DNA of 64,000 nucleotides, from contig JBHGNT010000001.1 of the NCBI GenBank assembly GCA_043228905.1, positions 15,190,001-15,254,000 on the forward strand, written 5' to 3'. Positions 44,949-54,700 of the stretch are shown piece after piece. The notes under the pieces are model-generated. The model did no database searches and was not told where the DNA came from. It saw nothing but the letters and a program-made list of their open reading frames with translations. This DNA comes from Azolla caroliniana (Eukaryota; Polypodiophyta). Positions within the stretch are counted from its first letter, which is position 1; each line of letters starts with the position of its first letter. The translations under genes and the position numbers were made by a program.

Positions 44949-46168
44949 ATGGACAGAGGAATGGGAAGCTCACTTCTGATTGAAAAGCTTGACAGAAGCA
45001 ACTATGCATCTTGGTCTTACAAGATGCACCAGTACCTGCTCGGCCATGGCTACTGGAGTTATGTTGAAGGAGCAAACGATGTGGCACCCGACTCAACACA
45101 CAGGGACTATCCGGCTTGGGAACAAGCGGCAAGCAGAGTGATGTACTACTTCGCGTCCTGTGTGAGCGATCAACTTTTGAGCTATATTCGGCATGCCAAG
45201 GCGCCCAAGGACGTGTGGGCGAATCTCACAAGGATTTTCGCCGCCAACACAATGGCCAGAAAGCTGCAACTCAGACAGGAGCTCAGCAATGTACGACAGA
45301 GAGACATGTTGGTGGCTGATTACACCACCAAGATCAAAGAAATCTGCGACTCTCTCGCCTCCGTCAACGTGAATGTCGAGGAAGATGAAATGGTGCAGGT
45401 TTGTCTTGGTGGCTTGGTGTCAAAGTTCAGACCTTTCCAAATGGCAGTCTGCACGAGGGAGATTACGCGTTCGTTTTTCAAACTCCAGTCAATGTTGCTC
45501 GTAGAAGAAAACCACGTGGGTGCATCGACGAGTGCGCACACCGATGGCAAGATGCTTTACATGGAGGATGATAGGCCCCGTGGTGGTGGTGGACGAGGCG
45601 GATCGGCGCGCAATGGAGGCGGCTGAAAAGAGCAGAATGTACGGCATAATTGAGATGCCAAAAGCAATTCCGAACCCTCCGCAAGCAGGGGGAGTCATGG
45701 TGGCGTCGGAAGACCGCACCGGATTGCTGGTACTGTGGCAAGAAAGGCCACAAGGAGAGTGAGTGCTGGAAAAAGCGAGCCGATTTGGACAAAGCCAGAT
45801 CGAGCCGAAGAGACACAGAGAGGTGTTAGAGATCACACTACGCAGAAGGCTGTGAACGAGTTGGAAACAAATCGGGCCCAACCTTCGTAATGAAGCATAA
45901 GGCCAATTCTATGGCCGTGAACACCTTGAAATCAAGAGAGGTGTGGTATGTTGATTCCCGAGCGTCAAATCATCTGACGAGTCACGAGGAATGGTTCTCG
46001 TACTTGGAGAAACCGGAATCACAAGGAGTGGTCGAAATGGGAGACGACACTCCGCATACCATCGAACATGTCGGTGAAGTTCCTCTCAGCCACATCGGGC
46101 AGAAAGGGAAACTCATGAATGTGTTGCACGTCCCGACAATAACGAAGAACCTAGTGTCGGTCAGTTAG
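44949..46168 (+). pseudogene. copia gag and protease (element A)
   Basis: Gag starts MDRGMGSSLLIEKLDRSNYA at 44949 and is open to 45626. The CCHC knuckle CWYCGKKGHKESEC is at about 45726-45767 in another frame. The protease frame 45890-46168 reads VWYVDSRASNHLTSHEEWF: the catalytic DSGA is changed to DSRA. It ends at a TAG in the SVGQIVDQGM region. Confidence 0.85.
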
Positions 46169-47378
46169 ATCGTCGACTAGGGAATGCAGGTTCGATTCAC
46201 GCATCTCGGTTGCTTCATAGAAGAGGAAGGCAAAGTAATTGGGCAAGGGTGCCGTGAAGGGAGGATGTTTATCCTCGACACTAATCAAGCCGGAACCGCG
46301 TTGTACGCGAAAGGACAAAAGGTCGAATCGGATATCGACCTGTGGCACAAGCGGTTCGGCCACATAAATTTCCCACGGCTTCGTGAAATGCAGACGAAGA
46401 ACATTGTTTCCGGGTAGCCGAAATTTCGTGGCCGGAATGGCCAAGTCTGCGAAGCCTGTCAGATGGGAAACCAACACCGACTTCCATTCCCCAATGAGCG
46501 TAATCATAGTCGAAGTTCGTTGGATTTGATCTATTCGGATGTGTGGGGTCTAGCACAAAACTTGAGTCTCGGTGGAAGCCATTACTTTGTAACCTTCATC
46601 GATGACTTCACTCGACACACATGGGCATGCATGATTGAAAAGAAGAGTGAAGTCTTCGCATGTTTCCTGAAGGTGAAGAGCCTTGCGGAAAGGGAAACGG
46701 GGTGTAAGATCAAATGCCTATGGTCCGATGGCGGGAAGGAGTACTTCTCCGACCAGTTCACAAGTTATCTACAGAAGGAGGGAATTCGACACGAATTCTT
46801 GTGTAGATATATGCCGGAGCAGAACGGTGTAATCGAGCGGAAGAATCGGACGATTAAAGAAGCGTCCAGGGCAATGCTTGAAGAGAAGCATATGCCAAAA
46901 TTCTATTGGGCCGAAGCTGTGAAGACGGCTCTCTACCTGCAGAATCGGACTTCTGCTAATGGAGGAGTATCGCCACATGCGCTGTATTTCGGGAAGAAGC
47001 CGAACTTGGCACACATGAGGATTTTTGGCAGCATCGCGTATGTGCACGTGCCGAAGGAGAAAAGGAGGAAACTGGATGCTAGAGTTGAGAAATGTATCTT
47101 GGTTATCTATTTAGATGAGTAGAAAGGGTATAAGTGTTATAACCCTCGAACAAAGGAAGTACGCGTAAGTCGTGACGTTGTGTTCGACGAGTCTGCTTCG
47201 TGGTATCTTCCTTCTCCTCTAGAACCTCATGACTCCATTCCGATTTTTGAAGAAGAAATCAACGAGGCTGAAATGCCTCCACATGATGTGGACGTCGGAG
47301 CTCTGAGAGAGACTCCGATCTCATTTCGTCTAAGCGGGCCGAATGAGGGGTTAGGCCAAGATGGCCAACCAGATGATG
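46169..47378 (+). pseudogene. copia integrase (element A, N-terminal to linker)
   Basis: LWHKRFGHINFPRLREMQTK, a TAG at about 46417, then the rve core with SDVWG, SDGGKEYF and QNGVIERKNR (all three acidic residues present). Next come the integrase C-terminal AYVHVPKEKRRKLDARVEKC, a TAG at 47120 and the acidic linker. It is cut at 47378 by element B and resumes at 61667. Confidence 0.85.
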
Positions 47379-47799
47379 TGTTAGGAAACAGGTCCCTCCG
47401 GATGGGAAGTGAGAAGAAAAGTGTTTATGAGTAACTCGACCAAGGACGAAACCAGATGTGGAGTACCTGGCAACGAAAGACCCGGTGAGAATCGGATGTG
47501 GAATACCCGGCAACGGAAGACCCGGTGAGAACCGGATGTGGAGTACCCGGCAATGGAAGACCCGGTGAGAACCGGATGTGGAGTATCCGGAAACGGAAGA
47601 CCTGGTGAGAACCGGATGATGAGTACCCGACAAGGAAGACCCGGTGAGAACCGGATGTTGCAGGCCCGGTGAGAACCTCTCATCGGATGGAAGGGACATA
47701 TATGTAAATATGTTCCAGATAGCCCATTGGGGCTATATTTGTAAATAGCTCGAAAGTCATATTAGTATAAATATGACCTAGGGCAAACTTAATAATTAT
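47379..47799 (+). repeat. 5' LTR of copia B, left part, with 40-bp tandem repeats
   Basis: It starts TGTTAGGAAACAGGTCC. Tandem units of about 40 bp begin at 47455, 47495, 47535, 47575, 47615 and 47654 (each GATGTGGAGTACCCGG…-type). The 3' LTR has only about 2.5 units. It includes TATAAATATGACCTAGGGC and is broken at 47799 by T. Confidence 0.9.
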
Positions 47800-47835
47800 A
47801 ACACGTTCGCGTTCACAAGTGGAAGGATCGCGCAT
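47800..47835 (+). repeat. left TIR of transposon T
   Basis: 36 bp beginning AACACGTTCGCGTTCACAAG, inverted copy of 56581-56616 with one mismatch. Directly inside, the TGGAAGGAT motif repeats. Confidence 0.93.
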
Positions 47836-47890
47836 AAATGGAAGGATAAGGGAAATTTTAGGGGTTTTTCAATGATTTTACAAAACACAT

Positions 47891-47904
47891 TGATACCAGT
47901 ATCA
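47891..47904. repeat. left subterminal palindrome TGATACCAGTATCA
   Basis: GATAC-CA-GTATC palindrome about 92 bp from the left end of T. The related fragment at 9-10.4 kb has the same half-sites (10259-10280). A transposase- or ParB-domain-binding role is inference. Confidence 0.65.
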
Positions 47905-48157
47905 TACAAGTTCAAACATACTATGAAAAAGGTTAAAAATCCACTATTTTCGTGATTTAGAAGTAACTAAAAAAAGACGAATTTCAAAAACATACATTCT
48001 CAATTTATATCACAAACTTTACAACCAATGTTATTTTATAAGAAACGATTTTTGGGAAATCATAAGAATTCAAAACACATGATTTTATATTACTCGATTT
48101 GTTACAAGCGGAATGTAGTTACACTTAATAGCCAAATATACATTCATGATCACTCCT

Positions 48158-50938
48158 TTACGGAGAATCACTACTATAACTAATATACAATGACGATTCC
48201 TCCTCATCATCCTCGGATGTACCAATCAGTGCATTATCTTCGTCATAAACCAAATGGTTTGACTCTAGATTATATGTAGCAGATCTCGTTTGCCTTTGAC
48301 TCGAGCCACCTTGTAGACCTGGTAATTTTTCTTTTATTATATCTATTGTTGACTTCCTTAATCGTCCGGCTTTTGTAAGTGTGAAGTTGTACACGATGAT
48401 ATCCACATCAGAGATATCAAGGGTCGAGGTGTTACGAATGTTTCGCTTCCTCTTCCTACCTCCCCTTCTTGTTTGGCATTCAATCATCTCCAATGTATAC
48501 TTACCTGTAAAAGCATTTGCACTTCTAATGTTGTACCAATGAACATTTATAGACTTGATCGTGTTTTCTATTTCATGCATTAGCACTTCTAGAATTTTAC
48601 CAACCCAAAATTGGTGGCCATGTGAGTTCTCATCAACCGGCGTTGCAATCAACATCCCCGCGGTGAGCTCTTGCAAATTTCCTTGCCATCTAGCTTCGGC
48701 TGCTTTGGTCATCCTTGGTCCCACATAAATGTCTCTTTGTTGTGGACGGACCAAGCTGTCATTAATCGCATTTACTAGTCGCTCCGGACTTCTATTTACG
48801 CGATCATGTTGCAGCGACCATGTGAATGGCGTTTCCAAATTCCAATTATCAACAGATACACAATTGTCTATAATTTCTTTCTGATCACTATAAAATACAT
48901 CCCACCATGACGTGTCTTGTTGTGCGGCATATTTCTTGGCGGCCTCAATATGTTTTCTTTTTTCTTCTAAGGCTTGGAGCCATGACCGTTTTTGTTCTAA
49001 TACCAAGTCGCTCTGCAACTGTCCTTTCTTCTCAATTGGCATTTTCTTAGCTCCATGGACAATTGTACTCGGCATACAAAGTAATAACTGGCAACCACCT
49101 TTAGGTTCCCATGTTGTAGAAGATGAATATTGTTTAGCATACAAAAGTGTAGAACCACTTATTCCATTTTTCTTTATCAAAAAAATGTGATTGAAACTTA
49201 TATTGTTTAACTGAGCAAGCACTTTAACATTCCCACCACCCCCATCTAATATATATCTCTTAAAGTCATATACCTCCTTCAAGTGTAACACTTTTGGGCG
49301 TGGTGTATATGCATCACAAATGACATCAAATAGTTTAGGTAAAGTGAAAGCATCATGCCGAGACAACTGTCTGGAGAATGTGCTAAACATCTGATCTATA
49401 TGGTCATGTGTGTGGCCAACCAAAAGGAAATTGACTTTCACTTTCCTAAACAATTCTAGGTTGACCAACATACTTAGATAGCCAAATACAGTTGAATTTT
49501 TGTTCTCTCTAGCAGTATTGTCCAATTGAATGTATAGAACAGGGGGGAAAGGTTGTCCCCAAGACATCAAAACTCGGTGAATCACTGTAACTGTTAGGTT
49601 AGGGTCATTGTGAACATTGGGGTAAGTAATGAAGACGTGAGGTCGAACAGACCTATTATAAGCCAAGCATCCCACCAAGTGCATTTGAACAAGGCACTCA
49701 TCATTGACATCTTTGGGGAGCCTCCGCATATGCGGCAAGCATGTCTTCTTCTGGTCCATGCCATCTATCATTAAGCACATGTATTGTTCAGGCCTCTTCA
49801 AACACTTCTCTCTATGATGCATCGCCTTCCTTCGTTCTAAGGATTGTGCCTCACGATGCTCTTGTAGTAACTTCTTACTCGTATCCTTTTCCATTGATGT
49901 CTTTGCACCTTTAGCCAAACTTTTAAGATTTGCACAAATGGAGCAATAACCCATACGTACTTTACGAGGAATAATAACATTTGAAAACCGAGCTCTCCAT
50001 AATCTTGTGAATTGGCTATAGGTGATAGCCTTATTATGTGAGCCCAGCATTTCAGATCGATAGACATCATAAACTTCCCGACGGGTATAATTATCAGAAA
50101 GATGCATCCTACCTGTAGTGGGCATTACTTCACAATTTAACTGAAAGTAAGTTTTCATCCAACCAATAACTAGTCTTCCAATTGCACCTTTCATACTTGG
50201 AACCTCTTTACAATTGAGCATCTGATCCCCGCTAAGTAGACGTTGTTGTACTCTATGTAGCCGCATGTTACTAACATATAACACAATTTTGAATGCAACT
50301 CTACATATCTGTTGCGCATGGAAGATATAATACTCGAATGATACTTTGATCCCCGTACATTTGTCAGATACTAGTTGCATATGTGATCCGAGGTAAGTGT
50401 CTTGCTCATCACCGGTCATCGAAAAATAGTATCGCCTTAATTCTCGCAACTTTGATTTTCCAATCATAGACATACAACCACGGGCACAACATATTTTGTT
50501 GACATCAAATCCAATCTGTTTATCTGATGTCACCAAGCTAAATCTAGCCAGACGAATTCTTCGTGGGATTCTTCTAATATGCATAGGGCTCCCAGATTTC
50601 TCTTCCTGCATAGAGGTTGGTGTAACCTTGTTACAGTCTAATTCTCTGTTCTGACCATCGCCAATGTTATTCAATGTTTCCTGGGCACTTCCTTCATTCT
50701 CGGTATCTTTATTAATATCATATTCTTCAATAGAGAACTCTTCACATGTGTCATTATTTACATTCCCTGTAGATGAGCTCAGACAATATTCTTCGATAGA
50801 ATATGGTGAGTCGGTCGAAAGACAATATTCTTCAATCGAATATGGTGACTCTGTTGACAAACAATACTCTTCAGTAGAAAACGATGGGTCTGATGACAAA
50901 CAATATTCTTCAATCGAGAACGGTGAATCTTCACTCAT
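48158..50938 (-). CDS. putative transposase, DUF7869-like RNase-H/DDE core, of transposon T
   Basis: Single open frame of 926 codons, start at 50938 just after an in-frame stop region. Residues 5-75 are five imperfect repeats of (S)xEEYCLS. Residues 120-135 are Arg-rich. Cys clusters (CCARGC at 150-155; YCSIC at 331-335) may bind zinc. The central region has ordered acidic motifs: LMIDGMDQKK (D392, D395), YIQLDNTAREN (D473) and LLVGHTHDHIDQMFSTFSRQ (508-522), like the DUF7869 group of eukaryotic mobile-element proteins. An RNase-H-type catalytic fold is inferred, not shown. The C-terminus is basic, then acidic (SEDDEEESS). It lies divergent to the methyltransferase gene inside intact TIRs, which makes it the likely mobility protein. 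No stops or frameshifts. Confidence 0.85.
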   Translation of the reverse strand: MSEDSPFSIEEYCLSSDPSFSTEEYCLSTESPYSIEEYCLSTDSPYSIEEYCLSSSTGNVNNDTCEEFSIEEYDINKDTENEGSAQETLNNIGDGQNRELDCNKVTPTSMQEEKSGSPMHIRRIPRRIRLARFSLVTSDKQIGFDVNKICCARGCMSMIGKSKLRELRRYYFSMTGDEQDTYLGSHMQLVSDKCTGIKVSFEYYIFHAQQICRVAFKIVLYVSNMRLHRVQQRLLSGDQMLNCKEVPSMKGAIGRLVIGWMKTYFQLNCEVMPTTGRMHLSDNYTRREVYDVYRSEMLGSHNKAITYSQFTRLWRARFSNVIIPRKVRMGYCSICANLKSLAKGAKTSMEKDTSKKLLQEHREAQSLERRKAMHHREKCLKRPEQYMCLMIDGMDQKKTCLPHMRRLPKDVNDECLVQMHLVGCLAYNRSVRPHVFITYPNVHNDPNLTVTVIHRVLMSWGQPFPPVLYIQLDNTARENKNSTVFGYLSMLVNLELFRKVKVNFLLVGHTHDHIDQMFSTFSRQLSRHDAFTLPKLFDVICDAYTPRPKVLHLKEVYDFKRYILDGGGGNVKVLAQLNNISFNHIFLIKKNGISGSTLLYAKQYSSSTTWEPKGGCQLLLCMPSTIVHGAKKMPIEKKGQLQSDLVLEQKRSWLQALEEKRKHIEAAKKYAAQQDTSWWDVFYSDQKEIIDNCVSVDNWNLETPFTWSLQHDRVNRSPERLVNAINDSLVRPQQRDIYVGPRMTKAAEARWQGNLQELTAGMLIATPVDENSHGHQFWVGKILEVLMHEIENTIKSINVHWYNIRSANAFTGKYTLEMIECQTRRGGRKRKRNIRNTSTLDISDVDIIVYNFTLTKAGRLRKSTIDIIKEKLPGLQGGSSQRQTRSATYNLESNHLVYDEDNALIGTSEDDEEESSLYISYSSDSP
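50777..50936 (-). repeat. tandem repeats encoding SIEEYCLS motifs at transposase N-terminus
   Basis: About five degenerate units of roughly 42-48 bp (plus strand: CAATATTCTTC-ATCGA-ATGGTGA-type), giving an acidic, cysteine-containing repeat peptide. The function is unknown; a protein-protein interaction arm is possible. Confidence 0.75.
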
Positions 50939-51609
50939 GGCTTAAGGTCTAGATAGGGCTCTCTAAGTTATACTCCTCTCTAACCATATACTCCTCCCTA
51001 AACATAAACTTCTCTCTAAACAAAAGCCAAATCAATAGAATGTCTATATTATGTAATATTCTATTAATACAATACATCTAAAAATTATTTTTAATAAAGT
51101 AATTTAACTTAAATTATCAATCATTATATAAACTAGATCTAAATGATGTTAAATCAAGTAAAATATAAAACTAATCATTAACAAGCCTTGAATATGTTGG
51201 ATTAATGTTAAAATCATTGGCTAATTAATGACACCCATTTTGATATAGAACGTCTCACTCATTGGTTCTTTAATGCTCACCATTTTAAATATTAGACTTA
51301 TCAATCATTGGTTAATTCATGCCCACATCTTTAATACATAACATTTGAGAGTCATAAAAATTGTTGCTTTTAGTAATCAATCATTGGTACATTCATGAAC
51401 CTCTATCATTGTCTCCTTCATAACCTTTGAAGTGATTGTAGGTTGTTATGAGTATAAAAGGTTGATAAATATGTTAGTTTGACTTTGTAATCATTAATAC
51501 AATCATAAGTTACTATAGTTAATGTGACTATGGTTCCAAACTAACTATCCTCAAAGTTACCAACATTGGTTAAGGTGACTATGGTTACTTTAACCATGGG
51601 TTCAATCCC
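50939..51609. promoter_or_regulatory. intergenic region between divergent T genes
   Basis: About 670 bp of AT-rich sequence upstream of both genes. It contains four copies of an ATCATTGGTTAATTCATGCC-like motif at 51212, 51258, 51303 and 51380. Each includes ATTGG, the complement of a CCAAT box. Two TGACTATGGTT repeats lie at about 51524 and 51565. Confidence 0.5.
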
Positions 51610-51617
51610 TATAAATA
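51610..51617 (+). promoter_or_regulatory. TATA box of methyltransferase gene
   Basis: TATAAATA about 150 bp before the inferred ATG at 51761. A leader of repeated AGAGCACACA-type decamers (51646-51715) follows. Confidence 0.6.
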
Positions 51618-51760
51618 GGAAGACCTCATCATATTTCACTCACCAGAGCGTACAGAGCGTATAGAGCACACAGAACGCAGAGAGCACACAGAGCACACAA
51701 AGCACTCAGAGCACAAAGCACGAAAGCGCGATCTCCGCCTCCACTTCAACACGATCAACG

Positions 51761-54700
51761 ATGTCTTCCAAGAGAATCGAGCGCGAGGAGTCCAGGTAGG
51801 CCTCTGACACTGTGGACATTTTTGTAAATATGTTTCGTTTCTCAAGAACTCGATACGGCGTATCGAGTTCGTGTTTAAAATTCAAACTTTAAACACGAAC
51901 TCGATACGGCGTATCGAGTTCGTGTTTAAAGTGTAGCCTTTGAGAGAGAAAAATCGTTTACGGGGTGGAAATGATATCTAATTGTCTGGCAAAATCAGTC
52001 TTTTTTATGTTGACTTTACTTACTTTTAAACAAATACATGCTCTAATTATAGGTGTTTTATGACCTACTTTAGCTTAAAATAGTAGAAAATGATCTACAA
52101 ATTGCCTTCACTATGGCAAATTCTCCTCAATATAGGTTTAGAATCTATATAAGTCATACCTACTATTTAAAAGAATATATAACCCGTTTTACTTATTACG
52201 ATATATATTTTCTAGGTTGAATAGCCCTGCCTATAATAGATTTTTGAATATGTTACTGCTCCTGGAAACTGTTCTTCATTATAATAACAACTTCAATCTA
52301 CGTGACTGTCTAACTTATGTTTTTGCATATACTTTCTTAAATAGGTCGTTTGAGAACCTGTCAGACCGACCCGTGAAAAAAATTAAGCTTCGCATACAAG
52401 GTTCTCCAATCGAAGCCCAGACCAAGGTAACTCCGGAGACCATGAAGAGAGGAAAAAAGCTTCTCTTTAACGAAGAGACAAAATCTCAACCACATAGTGA
52501 TGTAAGCCAAAAGAAACTTGTCGCCGCTACTGGAGGCGAAGACCTTCCTGACCGAGATCTAACGGACAAGGAATGGTGTATGCAATATGTCGACTCAAAG
52601 AAAAAAGTCGTATTGTATACAGCAAAGAAGAAGGGTGAGGGGCAGCTAGGAAAAGAAACTCCATTTATGTATGGCCGAATTCTACGATTTGACTACGAAG
52701 ATGCAGATTCGGCCAACATACTGGTAATGATAGAGTGCTCCAAGGGGGTACGCAAAGTGTTCCTTTCAGAAGACCTTTTAGTAAAGGAATCTTGTGGGCC
52801 TGAAGTGTTCAAAAAAGCACTTGATAACTCACAAAACCTGATTGTTACCTTGAGGCCTTATATACAAGGCCATGTAACTCTAAGAGATGAAGAGCCCTCC
52901 CACTTGAAGGCCACTAAAAAGGTATCCAAAGTCTAGTCAAGACCAGCCAAGAAGAAGACAACGAAAATGTCGGATACGGATTCGACAAGTGAAAATGAAG
53001 AAGAGGATAATAAGGGGACGCCAGGAGCCGAGCTGGCCTCGGGTGTCTTGTCATCCGAGCAGAATAAAATAAGGAGAGAGTTAATGCAACGGAAGCTGGT
53101 CAGGAAAGGGCAAGTATTTAATTTGCCTATAACACACATCCATCGGCCCCCTATTGATGAAAAAACAGGTCGAAGACCACTTGAGATTAGAGAGCCTCAT
53201 CGCATGCATGTTCAAAATCTCAAGAAAAAAATGAAAATTAATCCTCATGCCACAGTGGTGCCTTTTATTGTTATGGTGGATCCTGAAGAATGTGAAACCA
53301 TTGAAGATTTTGATATCAGAAAGCATGATCAGTATAATTATTTTGTCATTGGTGGATCGCATTCAGCAGAGGCACGTCGGCAACTTGTGAGAGAACATCC
53401 AACCACTTTCTTCTTCAAGTATGCCGAGTGCAAAATTTATGTTGGGCTCACAACCGAAGAGGCTAAGCTGTTGGCATGGGACCATAATAATGATAATGAC
53501 TATAGGCAGAAAATGTCGTCTATTGAGCGTATACGGTTCTTCCACCATGAGTATTTAGATGTGAAACAAAAGTTTGGTGTGAAGTTACATCCAGGCCTTC
53601 GACGTCAATGTCTGCATGAAGTCGGCATTGTGGTAGATGATAATGTTAGGTCCGATGGTCTTCGAAAGTATGAATCTTGGTTTCAATTGGCGTTTAGAGA
53701 TGGAGAAGTATGGGACCTCCAAGATCAAATATTCTCAATGTGGGAGAATAAGGAGGTAAAGGGTCAACGACAAAAGAAATGTAGGGTTGACCCTCAACTA
53801 GAATTAAAGTCACAAGCCGCCAAGAAAATTGACTTGACAATTGAAGAAGCGGCAGACGATATGAAGCTGTCTCTATGGAGAGCGATGCAAGGTATTAAGG
53901 ACGAGCAGCTTCTTGTGTCGGTTTTGTCAAGGGTTGTGGCGAAAGATTTAAGCCTTGAAGAAATGGTCACTGAGTTCAATAAGTAAGTCTTTCAAATACT
54001 GAAATTGTAGTCTATCTGGTGTAATTCAAAGTTCTAATCTTGATTTCTAATTTTACAGTCATAAGGTGTACATGAAGATCCAAGTAGTAATGATGAAACA
54101 ACTTGGATGTATAACTTGGGAACAAGTGACCGAGGATTATCCTCTAACGTCTTCGTATAAGGCGTTATCAGAGTATTTTATTGCATTCAAGGATTGGGTT
54201 AGTATTCATGTTTTTTCATTACCCTTTCATCATATGTAGAGCTTGTATAATAATACCTGATGTCCTATTGCTTCTATTAGAAACCGTGTCGAGGCAAGAA
54301 ACAAGGAGAAGTTAAGGATATACACGATTTCCCTACATCCTTCCTTGCACATCTCGAGCGAGCCAGAAAAGAAAAGGATCGTCGCTTAGTCAAGGCATAC
54401 GAAATGGAGGAAGATGGCTCGTTTAAAAAATTTAGCCACAAAAAAGATATTACGAGAGATCTTTACTACAATGTGGTTTGCGGTGATGTCATCGACTTGA
54501 TCCAGAAGGTGCCAAAGAAGGAATATACGCTAATGATTGCGGATATTCCTTACGGATTTCGAATGGCTGGGTCATCATACGACGATGAACCGTTTAGGTT
54601 TAAACAATTGGAGAAGATGGTCAAGGATTTCGCTGAGCTAACGACCGCATCCTTGTGGCGAATAGTTGTCTTTCATAGTATGGACCAAGGGTACTCGGTA

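Noticed and set aside
47455-47678. CRISPR-like array
   Set aside because: The repeats are contiguous with no unique spacers and lie in LTR U3 of a eukaryotic retrotransposon; they are ordinary tandem repeats.
47259-47699. 146-codon minus-strand ORF with repeated HRVF-RVLHIRFSPG peptides
   Set aside because: The periodicity comes from the 40-bp LTR tandem repeat read in antisense; no coding support.
48912-49190. plus-strand ORFs inside the transposase gene
   Set aside because: Antisense to the intact 926-codon frame; low-complexity Ser/Cys-rich translation.
52921-52935. A 15-nt GT…AG intron (GTATCC…CTAG) removing the TAG codon
   Set aside because: Far shorter than any normal spliceosomal intron; a C-to-T nonsense mutation explains the TAG more simply.
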